A stretch of DNA of 35,688 bases from NCBI GenBank assembly GCA_025356435.1, contig JANXSY010000228.1:1-35688 (forward strand). Direction: 5' to 3'. The notes beneath the pieces are model-generated. The model saw nothing but the letters and a program-made list of their open reading frames with translations, was not told where the DNA came from and did not search any database. Below, one piece after another: positions 15,526-23,031 of the stretch. The stretch's first letter is position 1. Every line of letters begins with the position of its first letter. Position numbers and translations under genes: made by a program. The DNA is from Isosphaeraceae bacterium. Lineage in GTDB: Bacteria > Planctomycetota > Planctomycetia > Isosphaerales > Isosphaeraceae.

Positions 15526-16308
15526 TCAAAGCCGCATTGCAGTGAAGCCGCCGTCGACGTAATAGGTCGCGCCGGTGATGAAGCTGCCGGCGTTACGGGA
15601 GAGCATGAGAAGGGTTGCGCCGACGAGTTCGTGGGGTTCGCCGAAGCGGGCCATCGGGGTGTTGGCCATGATCGTCTCAACCCGCGCGGCGTCGAGGATC
15701 TTGCGGTTCTGCTCGGCGGGGAAGAAGCCGGGGCAGAGGGCGTTGACGCGGACGCCCATCGGTGCGAGTTCGCGGGCGACGTTCTGCGTCAGGTTGACCA
15801 CCGCCGCCTTCGAGGCTGAATAGGCGAACACGCGAGAGAGCGGCAGATGGGCCGATACGCTGGCGATGTTGAGGATCGAACCGCCGCCCGCGTCGGCCAT
15901 CGCCTTGCCGAAAATCTGGCAGCCCCAGTGAACGGCCTTGAGGTTGCTGTTGAGAACGCGGTCCCAGTCTTCGTCTTTGGCGTCGAAATAGGGGCTGGCA
16001 CTATTTACCCCCGCGCCATTGATGAGCATATCGACGCGACCGTGCGATCGGACCACGTCAGCGAGCAGTGCTTCGATCGACTCACGGCGCGAGACGTCGA
16101 CGGCGACGAACGCCCCCCTGCCACCGGAAGCCTCGATCTCGGCAACGCGACCCGTCCCCTTTTCGGGATCTCGGCCCGCCACAACGACCGCCGCGCCGGC
16201 CTTCGCCAGCCCGAGGGCCAGGGCGCCGCCGAGGACGCCTGTCCCGCCGATCACGACGGCCGTCTGACCCGAGAGGCCGAAGAGATCGTTCAGATAATCA
16301 GTCGACAT
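15526..16308 (-). CDS. SDR oxidoreductase, D-mannonate oxidoreductase (fructuronate reductase) type
   Basis: This 260-residue short-chain dehydrogenase starts at 16308 (MSTDYLNDLFGLSGQTAVV); the longer open frame to 16923 is antisense to the next gene. The cofactor loop is GGTGVLGGA, the NNAG equivalent is INGAGVN, and the catalytic Ser-Tyr-Lys is in ASVSAHLPLSRVFAYSASK. Outside the SDR core, the N-terminal YLNDLFGLSG, PGFFPAEQNRKIL, and ANTPMARFGEPHELVGATLL match what I recall for the SDR subgroup annotated as D-mannonate oxidoreductase. Expected reaction: D-fructuronate + NAD(P)H to D-mannonate. It lies 16 bases after uxaE, whose product is fructuronate, which supports the assignment. An alternative is another 3- or 5-ketosugar acid reductase such as gluconate 5-dehydrogenase. 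Confidence 0.85.
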   Translation of the reverse strand: MSTDYLNDLFGLSGQTAVVIGGTGVLGGALALGLAKAGAAVVVAGRDPEKGTGRVAEIEASGGRGAFVAVDVSRRESIEALLADVVRSHGRVDMLINGAGVNSASPYFDAKDEDWDRVLNSNLKAVHWGCQIFGKAMADAGGGSILNIASVSAHLPLSRVFAYSASKAAVVNLTQNVARELAPMGVRVNALCPGFFPAEQNRKILDAARVETIMANTPMARFGEPHELVGATLLMLSRNAGSFITGATYYVDGGFTAMRL

Positions 16309-16324
16309 GAACGTAGTTCCGTGT

Positions 16325-17614
16325 TTAAAGGCCCGCTTTGAGGGCTTCGAGGTGGCGGCTGAAGTGGTCGGCGAGCACTTCGGTATAGGTGTCGACGTGC
16401 GACTCCAAGACGCCTCGCACGGCCGGGCCGAACTCGGGATGGGTGAGCACCGAGCCGAAGGTGCAGTGGAGGATCTGGCGGCCGGGGTGGGTGAAGCCGA
16501 GGCCTTGGGGCACGTCGGACCAGTTCTCCAGGTAGAGCCTTTCGAAGTCGGCCGGGTTGGAGATTTCGGACGTGGGCGGGGTGGATTGGAGGGTGGCCGA
16601 GACGTGATAGGTGGCCTTGTCGGTGTCGTAGCGGCCCCGGGCGAAGTCGATAATCTGGCGAAAGAGGCCGGGCTCGTGGCGGGCGACGACCCGGAGGGCT
16701 TCGAGATACGACGTGCCGGCTGTCTTGACGTGGAATCGGCCCTCCGTCGCTCTCGCCAGCGCGGCGTACATCGAAAGCTTATCGGAGCCCGAATGGAGGC
16801 TGAGCTTGTAGGGGCCGAGCTGGTTCGCGATCGCTGCGTGGTCGCGGAGCGAGCGTTCGAGCGCGGGCACATCGCCCTTGTAATCGACCCCTTTTTCGAG
16901 GTCTCCGATGAAACGGGGAGCAAGGCTGACGAGCTTCATCCCGCGTGCGAGGCACTGGTCGGCGATGATGTAATGCTCGGCCAGGGTCGTCGGCTGTTCG
17001 GTCTCATCGACGCTCAGCTCGATCTCGTAGTCGTGGCCCGATCGCTCGTGAACCTGTGCGATGTGGTCGGCCAGCATCAGGGCGTGGTTCAAGGCCCGGC
17101 CGTATTTGACCGCCGCGCGAAGGCAGGCTACTTCGCTCAGCTCGACGATCGTTCCCGTGTCGAGGGGGACGGACTTGCCGCGATAGTTATCGACCCATTT
17201 GACCTCGCCGACGACCGTGGCGTATCGGGCCCGTAAGGTCGGCTCGTCGTAGTCGTCGGCGTGGGCGTCGACGTCGTCGGATGGGTCGATCGTGAAGAAA
17301 GTGAAGCCGACGGCGGCCGTCGCGTCAACGTCCTGGGTTGTCTTCAAGTGGTCGGCATCGGCCCCGATCCTACCCGTCCATCCGGCCGCTTGCGCGCCCT
17401 TGAGGGCGTCGTCCATCACCCCCGCGGGGTTGCGGCCGGTGCGGGCCATCTCGCGGATCGACTGCTGGGGGAAGATCGGCTCGATCCCTTGTCCCGAGCG
17501 TCGCATTGCCTCGACGTGTCCCGGAGTGGCCAGGCCGATCCGGTCGCCGAAGCCGAAACTCGGGCTCAGGCCCAGGGGGACGCAGACGGGTCTGTCGGAG
17601 GGGGTCAGAGGCAT
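16325..17614 (-). CDS. uxaE: Tagaturonate/fructuronate epimerase
   Basis: This 429-residue protein is read as UxaE, which interconverts D-tagaturonate and D-fructuronate in uronate breakdown. Recognisable segments are PLGLSPSFGFGDRIGLATPG at the N-terminus, PIFPQQSIREMARTGRNP, GRIGADADHLKTTQDVD, FTFFTIDPSDDVDAHADD, YKLSLHSGSDKLSMYAAL, FHVKTAGTSYLEALRVVA, and RQILHCTFGSVLTHPEFG. They agree with the tagaturonate-epimerase family as I know it from Thermotoga-type UxaE, and the length is normal. It sits between an LgoD-like dehydrogenase (42 bases upstream), whose expected product is tagaturonate, and a fructuronate-reductase-type SDR (16 bases downstream), so the pathway order matches the gene order. 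No isomerase for galacturonate (UxaC) is present, suggesting tagaturonate is supplied by the dehydrogenase. Confidence 0.9.
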   Translation of the reverse strand: MPLTPSDRPVCVPLGLSPSFGFGDRIGLATPGHVEAMRRSGQGIEPIFPQQSIREMARTGRNPAGVMDDALKGAQAAGWTGRIGADADHLKTTQDVDATAAVGFTFFTIDPSDDVDAHADDYDEPTLRARYATVVGEVKWVDNYRGKSVPLDTGTIVELSEVACLRAAVKYGRALNHALMLADHIAQVHERSGHDYEIELSVDETEQPTTLAEHYIIADQCLARGMKLVSLAPRFIGDLEKGVDYKGDVPALERSLRDHAAIANQLGPYKLSLHSGSDKLSMYAALARATEGRFHVKTAGTSYLEALRVVARHEPGLFRQIIDFARGRYDTDKATYHVSATLQSTPPTSEISNPADFERLYLENWSDVPQGLGFTHPGRQILHCTFGSVLTHPEFGPAVRGVLESHVDTYTEVLADHFSRHLEALKAGL

Positions 17615-17656
17615 CAGCGGAGAACTCCAGGGCAGGTTTTTGCCTGTTCGCGACGG

Positions 17657-18676
17657 TCAGTCGATCTCGACAATCGCCTTGATGACACCGGTTTCGGGCT
17701 TGGTGTAGGACGGGAAGAGGTCGGGAAGGTCGTCGAACTTGGCGCGATGGGTGATCCAGGGCTTGGTGTCGATCCGGCCGTCTTCGATGAGCCCGATGAT
17801 CCGGGTGAAGTCGCCCGGCAGGGCGTTGCGCGAGCAGAGGAGCGTTCCCTCTGGGCGGTGGAAAGTCGTGTGCCGGAAGTGGACTTCCTCGGTCGTGATC
17901 CCGACGTAAACGAGCCTCCCAGTGGGAGCCACATATCCGAATGCGGACGACATTGAGGCGGTCGAGCCGGTGGCGTCGATGACGACGTCGGGCAAGGCCC
18001 CGTCGGTGAGGTCGCGGAGGTCTTGGTCGAGGTGGTCAGAGGGGGTGAGGGTGTGCTCGACTCCCATCACGTCTCGGCAGAATTTGAGCCGCTGTTCGTT
18101 CGTGTCGAGCACGATCGTCTTCGCGCCCGCGAGCTTGACGAACTGGAGGGTCGAGAGCCCGATTGGACCCGCGCCAACGATCAGACAAGGCTCGCCCGGC
18201 TGGAGGCCGCTACGATTGACGGCGTGGCAGCCGATCGCGAGGGTCTCGACCAGGGCGAGCTGATCGAAGGTGAGCTTGGTCGACGGGTGGAGCTTCTCGG
18301 CGCGGACGAGGAACCGCTCGCAGAGGCCGCCGTCGACCATGACGCCGATCACGTCGAGCTTCGCGCAGCAGTTGCCCGCCCCTTTGCGGCAGGCGTGGCA
18401 CTGGCCGCAATTCATATAAGGCTCGACCGAGCAGCGGTCTCCGGGCCTGACGTTCTCGACCCCCGGGCCGACTTCGAGAACCTCGACCCCCAGCTCGTGC
18501 CCTGGAATTCGCGGATACTTGAAGAAGGGCATCTTGCCGAGATAACCGCTGATGTCGGTTCCGCAGATCCCGACGCGGTGGACGCGGACGAGGGCCTGGC
18601 CGGGGCCGGGGGCCTCGGGTTCGTCGATGTCGAGGCGGCGGAACTGCTTGGGCGCTTCGAGTTGGATCGCTTTCAC
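17657..18676 (-). CDS. Zinc-dependent MDR dehydrogenase, L-galactonate 5-dehydrogenase-like
   Basis: This is a 339-residue medium-chain alcohol dehydrogenase. Catalytic zinc ligands are in VGICGTDISGYLG (Cys) and PRIPGHELGVEV (His-Glu). The structural zinc site is NCGQCHACRKGAGNCC, and the NAD-binding loop is VGAGPIGLSTLQF. The segments PFFKYPRIPGHE, LDVIGVMVDGGLCERFLV, VIDATGSTASMSSAF, and LLCSRNALPGDFTRII resemble E. coli LgoD (YjjN), which oxidises L-galactonate to D-tagaturonate. The neighbouring uxaE would then use the product. The upstream L-galactose-dehydrogenase-like gene is 16 bases away. Substrate is inferred from context; alternatives are other hexonate or polyol dehydrogenases such as threonine or galactitol-phosphate type. 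Confidence 0.85.
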   Translation of the reverse strand: MKAIQLEAPKQFRRLDIDEPEAPGPGQALVRVHRVGICGTDISGYLGKMPFFKYPRIPGHELGVEVLEVGPGVENVRPGDRCSVEPYMNCGQCHACRKGAGNCCAKLDVIGVMVDGGLCERFLVRAEKLHPSTKLTFDQLALVETLAIGCHAVNRSGLQPGEPCLIVGAGPIGLSTLQFVKLAGAKTIVLDTNEQRLKFCRDVMGVEHTLTPSDHLDQDLRDLTDGALPDVVIDATGSTASMSSAFGYVAPTGRLVYVGITTEEVHFRHTTFHRPEGTLLCSRNALPGDFTRIIGLIEDGRIDTKPWITHRAKFDDLPDLFPSYTKPETGVIKAIVEID

Positions 18677-18692
18677 GGTGTGATCACTCGCC

Positions 18693-19643
18693 TCAAGGGG
18701 TGGTCGGCATCGGGTCGTTGTTCTCGGGACGACCTTCGATATAAAACCAGTCGTGAATCGGTTCGAGGATCGCCTGGACCTCGGCGATGAGCGTTTCGTC
18801 GTAAGGACCGTCGGCCCACTCGACCCACTTGCGGACGTTCTCGGGGTTGGCCGAGCCGACGACGCAGGTGGCCATGTCGGGGTTTGCCAGCGAGAACTGA
18901 AGCGCGAGCTGCGCGATGTCGACGCCCTTCTTCGCGCAGTGCTCGGCGGCCTTGCGGGCGGTCTCGCGAACGAACGGGGTCGCCTTGTGCCAGGGGGGGA
19001 GCGTGGCGTTGGTGAGCAACCGCGCCGAGAAAGGCGCGGCGTTCATGATGCCGACGCCCTTCTCTTTGAGATAGGGGACCAGGCCCGCCAGCATCGTGTT
19101 CTGGAGGGTGTAATGGTTATAGGAGAGTACCACGTCAAGATTCGCTTGGTCGAGGACGTAGCGGAAGATGTTCATTGGATAGCCACTGATCCCGATGAAG
19201 CGCACCTTCCCTTCCTGGCGCACCTTTTCGAGCGCAGGGAGGGTCTCCTGGATGATCTGTGACATCTCGACGAATTCGATGTCGTGACAGAGCAGGATAT
19301 CGAGATAATCGACGCCCATCCGGTGCAGGCTGACGTCGACACTCTCGACGACGCGCCGGGCGGAGAAGTCGAAGTGACTGCTGTCATAGCGGCCGAGCTT
19401 GGTGCCGAGGTAATAGCGGTCGCGCGGGATGCCTCGGAGCGCGACGCCGAGGAGCACCTCGCTCATCCCCCGGCCGTAGAATGGCGAGGTGTCGATGAAG
19501 TTCATCCCCAGGTCAAGCGCGACGTGGACCGAGCGGATCGCCTCCTGGATGTCGACCGAGCGGAACTCTGCGCCAAGCGACGAGGCCCCGTAACTCAGCC
19601 AGGAGAGGTCTAGCCCCGTGCGACCCAGCGGTCGGAATTGCAT
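18693..19643 (-). CDS. Aldo/keto reductase, L-galactose dehydrogenase-like
   Basis: This 316-residue aldo/keto reductase starts at ATG 19643, with AGGAGA about eight bases upstream; the longer frame to 19856 has no support. Segments in order are MQFRPLGRTGLDLSWLSYGA, then MNFIDTSPFYGRGMSEVLLG (catalytic Asp and Tyr), YLGTKLGRYDSSHFDFSARR (catalytic Lys), YLDILLCHDIEFVEMSQIIQ (catalytic His), FIGISGYPMNIFRYVLDQAN, and VLSYNHYTLQNTMLAGLVPY. The DILLCHDIEF and DTSPFYG patterns, and the F-D-F-S-A-x-R segment, closely resemble plant L-galactose dehydrogenase, which oxidises L-galactose to L-galactono-1,4-lactone with NAD. L-fucose or another aldose is a possible alternative. It heads the predicted oxidative route after the esterase gene 100 bases upstream. 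Confidence 0.86.
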   Translation of the reverse strand: MQFRPLGRTGLDLSWLSYGASSLGAEFRSVDIQEAIRSVHVALDLGMNFIDTSPFYGRGMSEVLLGVALRGIPRDRYYLGTKLGRYDSSHFDFSARRVVESVDVSLHRMGVDYLDILLCHDIEFVEMSQIIQETLPALEKVRQEGKVRFIGISGYPMNIFRYVLDQANLDVVLSYNHYTLQNTMLAGLVPYLKEKGVGIMNAAPFSARLLTNATLPPWHKATPFVRETARKAAEHCAKKGVDIAQLALQFSLANPDMATCVVGSANPENVRKWVEWADGPYDETLIAEVQAILEPIHDWFYIEGRPENNDPMPTTP

Positions 19644-19743
19644 CCCGGTCTCTCCTGAAATGGTAGGAACGCCGCGCGAATCGTGACATCTTATCGACCG
19701 GTCGCGGCGATGCCACCCGAGCCTCGCGGAAAATCGCCGGGGC

Positions 19744-21000
19744 TCACGGCGTCGGCCGACCGAAATGCGTGTCAGCGAAGGCGCGGAAGACTTGCCAGTC
19801 TTCGCGGCCCATCGAGTGCTTGCCGGGCCGGATGTGGTAGCCGAGCCGGGTGTCAACCAGCACGCCGGTCGCGGGCATCTCCTTCACTCCAAGCCCTTCG
19901 ACGCCGAGGAGCCGATAGACCGGATCGGCGGCGAGGAGGGCCTGGAACTGGCCCGAGGGGTTGGCCCACTGGTCGCCGATGGCGTTGGTCAAGAGCACCG
20001 GTCGCGGGGCACACAGCGCGATCAGGCCGTTCTGGTCGAAGGGGAGGTGGTCGGTCTGGGTGTTGAAGGTCTTGAACTCGCCGCAGAACCAGTGCGGGAA
20101 GCGGTCGTTGATCTGTTTGGCCGACTCGCCGACCGTCCCGCGACTTGGGGCCGTGCCGCCGCACCCCGCCTGGTGCGGAATCACCAGGGCAACCCGTTCG
20201 TCGAACGCCCCCGCGAGAATCGCCGCCTTGCCGAGCCGCGAGTGGCCGACGATCGCGATCTTGGTCCTGTCGATATCCGAATCGCTCACGAGATAGTCGA
20301 CAGCCCGCGAGAGGCCCCAGGCCCATGCGGCGACCGCTCCCCAGTCGTTCGGGCCAGGCTTGCCAAAGAGCGGGAAGACGCCGTCGGCGAGGCCGGGATG
20401 GTCGGGAGCCACGTCGCCGCAATAGAATGTCGCGATGGCATATCCCTTATCAATCGACGTTTCGATGTCCCAGACGTCGGCGTCGAGGCCCCTCGCGGCC
20501 TCGGTCGCGCGGTTGTCCTTGCAGCCGGGGGCCTTGTCGGGCATCCAGGCCGTCGAGAGGCGGACCGCCGGGTCTTTCGTGGCGGTGTGATTGCCGTAGA
20601 AGTTTGTTCCCAGAAACACCGGGGCCGGCCCCGTCCGCCGATTCGGGACGACCAGCAGCAGGTGAATCTTCAGCCCACCATCTGGCCCCACGCCGATTGC
20701 GACCTCCTTCGTGGTCGCCTTGCCTCCCAACGAATTCGGGTCGGTCCGTTCGATCGACCAGAGGGAACCTGGGTGGGGCGCTTTCCCGTACATATAATGC
20801 TCAAAGAGCGACTTCAACTCGCCTCGACGTGATTTCGTCCACCCTTCGGCCGTGGTCACCCGTTGGCCGTCAAGTCGGACGAGAGGGTCGGGCAACTCGG
20901 GCCGAGACGGCAGGCGAGAGGCGTCGGGGAACTCGCCCGGGCTCGCCGCCATGAAGAGGAGTGCCAACAGCGGGGCAATCCGTCGGAGAGGGCGGTTCAT
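19744..21000 (-). CDS. CE15-like (glucuronoyl methylesterase-type) α/β hydrolase, exported
   Basis: This 418-residue protein has an N-terminal signal (RRIAPLLALLFMAASPG). The nucleophile Ser254 lies in VGHSRLGKAAILAGAFDERV, and His395 in YHIRPGKHSMGREDW. The fold markers IHLLLVVPNRRTGPAPVFL, FPHWFCGEFKTFN, and APRPVLLTNAIGDQWANPSG agree with bacterial CE15 esterases, which cleave esters between uronic acids and lignin or methyl groups; many related proteins are annotated acetylxylan esterase. The usual acid after the nucleophile (IPQESG-like) is replaced here by Gln277 (IPHQAGCGG), so the acid may be Asp343 in GDQWANP. The gene is first in the sugar-acid cluster and would act outside the cytoplasm to release substrate. 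The exact ester is unknown. Confidence 0.85.
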   Translation of the reverse strand: MNRPLRRIAPLLALLFMAASPGEFPDASRLPSRPELPDPLVRLDGQRVTTAEGWTKSRRGELKSLFEHYMYGKAPHPGSLWSIERTDPNSLGGKATTKEVAIGVGPDGGLKIHLLLVVPNRRTGPAPVFLGTNFYGNHTATKDPAVRLSTAWMPDKAPGCKDNRATEAARGLDADVWDIETSIDKGYAIATFYCGDVAPDHPGLADGVFPLFGKPGPNDWGAVAAWAWGLSRAVDYLVSDSDIDRTKIAIVGHSRLGKAAILAGAFDERVALVIPHQAGCGGTAPSRGTVGESAKQINDRFPHWFCGEFKTFNTQTDHLPFDQNGLIALCAPRPVLLTNAIGDQWANPSGQFQALLAADPVYRLLGVEGLGVKEMPATGVLVDTRLGYHIRPGKHSMGREDWQVFRAFADTHFGRPTP

Positions 21001-21291
21001 CGTTCAGGGCTCCAGGGTCGAAGTCGCCAGCGATTACGACGAGATAGACCTGTGATTGTAGTGGATTTTCCCCTGCCAACTTCGAAAAAAGTCGCCCGTA
21101 GTGAAAAATCCTCTTGCTGAAACTAGAGTAAGTCGATTAGGTTGGTTGAGATTAGTGTGCGTCGAGTCCAATACCGTCTCGATAGAGTTCGGCCGATCAG
21201 ATAAAAGTCAGAGTCTCAATCTCGACTAAATCGATCGAATAAGAGCGAGTTCGGGAACGGCGGCCCATTCTTCCGAAGAAACGAGGAAACG
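21001..21291. promoter_or_regulatory. Divergent spacer upstream of the sugar-acid cluster
   Basis: This is about 290 bases of lower-GC sequence, with AT-rich stretches at 21050-21140 and 21195-21245. It is the only sizeable untranscribed space upstream of the six-gene leftward cluster and is therefore the likely promoter and operator site. No regulator gene is adjacent, and no clear palindrome was identified. Confidence 0.4.
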
Positions 21292-21552
21292 ATGTTCACG
21301 AGTTGGTACAAGTCGCGGCTGAAGGCAAGGGGAGGGGCGAACCCCGAGGTGGGTCGCAGTGTCAGCACGGAGGGCTCGACGAAACGGCAGGCGAGCGAAG
21401 CCCGGTTCGAGGCTGAGGATCAGGATCCGATCTTCGAGGGCGGGGGGCAGGTCTTGCTCCACCGATCTTACTGGGAGAAGGCTGGATGGGGCGTGGCCAT
21501 CATGGTGGCCCTGCTCGTCGCACCGTGCGAGGTGATTTCCTCATGTGTTTAA
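21292..21552 (+). CDS. Possible small membrane-anchored protein, unrecognised
   Basis: This 86-residue open frame begins with ATG and has AGGAAA a few bases upstream. The N-terminal two thirds are charged and polar; a C-terminal hydrophobic segment (GWGVAIMVALLVAPCEVISS) could be one membrane helix. I do not recognise the family, and a minus-strand frame overlaps it. Codon positions look GC3-rich but not decisively. It may be a real small protein or chance coding between the esterase and the WD40 gene. Confidence 0.3.
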   Translation: MFTSWYKSRLKARGGANPEVGRSVSTEGSTKRQASEARFEAEDQDPIFEGGGQVLLHRSYWEKAGWGVAIMVALLVAPCEVISSCV

Positions 21553-21648
21553 ATCGATCCGAATTGGCCCATTTGTCGCGCCCCCGATCGAGCGACCGCC
21601 GGGGGCACCCCTCCTGAGACGAGACGCATCTCGATCCGAAAGAGTCCT

Positions 21649-22275
21649 ATGAACACGCAGACTTTTCCCACGGAGATCGGATGGCCGCCGGCGCGGCTGT
21701 CTCAGGGCGACCCTCCTCCTTTGGCCGCACGTCGGTCCAAGGCACGACTGACGCGACGGCCGTCGCCGTGCGAGCGACGCCTTGAGGGAGCGGCCTGCGC
21801 GTTGGCGTTCAGCCCGGACGGGTCGACGTTCGCGGTCGGTGCGTGGGGGCGGCCGGTCCGGCTCCGTCGAGTCGATGATGGCGGCGAGGTCCGCACCTTT
21901 TCGGGACATTCGAGCCGGACGCTGGCCTTGGCCTTCTCGCCTGACGGCCGCACGCTCGCCTCGGCCGGTGCCGACGGCCGAGTGAGGCTCTGGGATCTGG
22001 GCCGCGAGGTCGCGCGACGCGAACTGGTCGGCCACGAGGGCGAGGCGTTGGCCTTAGCCTACTCGCCCGACGGCCGTCTGCTCGCCTCGGCCGGTGCCGA
22101 CGGCGTCGCGCGGCTCTGGGAGGCCGACACTGGCCGGCTGGTCCGCACGTTCGCGGGGTATGGCGGGCCGGTGCTCTCGGTCTCGTTCCGCAGAGAGGGG
22201 ACGACACTCGCTTGCGGAGGCGGGTTTGGCGGGGCGGTTATGCTCTGGGACGTCGAGACCGGGGCGGAACTCTGA
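21649..22275 (+). CDS. Short WD40-repeat protein
   Basis: This 208-residue protein has a ~45-residue Arg/Pro-rich N-terminus and then four WD40 repeats. Each has LAFSPDGRTLASAGADG-like strands and an RLWD-type end (FAVGAWGRPVRLRRVDDG; GRVRLWDLGREVA; GVARLWEADTGRL; GAVMLWDVETGAEL). A full WD40 propeller needs about seven blades, so this is either half a propeller that pairs with another molecule or a truncated gene. No signal peptide or kinase domain is attached, though planctomycete WD40 repeats are usually on large proteins. The last repeat (FRREGTTLACGGGF) is the most divergent. Its stop is 12 bases from the convergent pseudogene. A fragment of a larger regulator is my preferred reading. 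Confidence 0.65.
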   Translation: MNTQTFPTEIGWPPARLSQGDPPPLAARRSKARLTRRPSPCERRLEGAACALAFSPDGSTFAVGAWGRPVRLRRVDDGGEVRTFSGHSSRTLALAFSPDGRTLASAGADGRVRLWDLGREVARRELVGHEGEALALAYSPDGRLLASAGADGVARLWEADTGRLVRTFAGYGGPVLSVSFRREGTTLACGGGFGGAVMLWDVETGAEL

Positions 22276-22287
22276 TCTGGCCCGGCC

Positions 22288-22955
22288 TCATGACTCGCCG
22301 TCGAACCGGACTTTGGGGAGGGCCTGGATCGCGCCCCGGAGGGTCTGCTCCCATTGGTCCTGGATAGCGATGAGGTCGGGGTCGCGTTCGGAGAACCGGC
22401 GCTGTCGGCGGATGCGCAGCTCGTCGCGCCGATAGACGTGCAGGTCGATTGGCGGGCCGACCGTTACGTTCGATCGCATCGTCGAGTCGAGCGAGATCAA
22501 CGCATAGCGCGCGGCGTCTTCGAGCGACGTGTGATCGTGCCGGTCGCGCGCAGGGGGTTGCCCTGGGGATAGATGAGGTAGAGCGCGTGGGGCTGCCCGC
22601 GAATCTGGCCGGCGAGGATGATGTTGACGTTGAACTAATAGTCGTCGTGTTCGAGCGCCGGGCCGTCGATCGCGGCGATCCGGCGGACCTGCTCGCCGAC
22701 GACCCTCGCGGCGTCATACATCGTCTCCGCCGCTGCCAGCCCGGTGCCAAGTTCGAAGTCTTTGCGGAGCCGCGTCACGATCGACTGGCTGCACGAGAGG
22801 CTACCGCTCGTGAGCAGGACGAAGAGCCGCTCGCCCTCTCGGACGAGCGTGTGCATCTAGCGGCAGGTGTTCACCTGGTCGGCACCTGCGTTCGAACGCG
22901 AATCCGAGGCGGCGACAAAGCCGTCGTTCGTGGAAATCCCGAGACAATAGGTCAT
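22288..22955 (-). pseudogene. Decayed proteasome-type protease (COG3484-like)
   Basis: Read leftward from ATG 22955, the peptide MTYCLGISTNDGFVAASDSR starts a COG3484-type predicted proteasome-like protease, and an AAGGAGA ribosome site is still present upstream. The frame meets TAG after NTCR (22858-22860), resumes as MHTLVREGERLFVLLTSGSL and TMYDAARVVGEQVRRIAAID, then hits a second in-frame TAG after EHDDY near 22635. Coding resemblance continues (FNVNIILAGQIRGQPHALYL, IYPQGNPLRAT). A segment of roughly 30 residues is then missing and the frame shifts near 22525, before DHTSLEDAARYALISLDSTM and VGPPIDLHVY to the end at 22288. Two stops plus a deletion make this a pseudogene. The intact family forms small proteasome-like peptidases often linked to transglutaminase-type genes, one of which lies at 25.4 kb. 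Confidence 0.85.
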
Positions 22956-23031
22956 CGTCCGCCATCTCCTTCGTGCCGTTCGTTCGGGATCAATTTTAAT
23001 CGGGGTGACTCTCGGCGGATCGTTGGGCTTC

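Noticed and set aside
16309-16923. 205-residue N-terminal extension of the SDR frame
   Set aside because: It is Ser/Arg/Pro-rich and overlaps uxaE in another frame; the SDR family starts at 16308.
22288-22955. Amber-codon readthrough or recoding in the proteasome-type gene
   Set aside because: Both stops are TAG, which was tempting, but a frame change and missing segment in the same gene make decay the simpler reading; other genes here end normally at all stop types.
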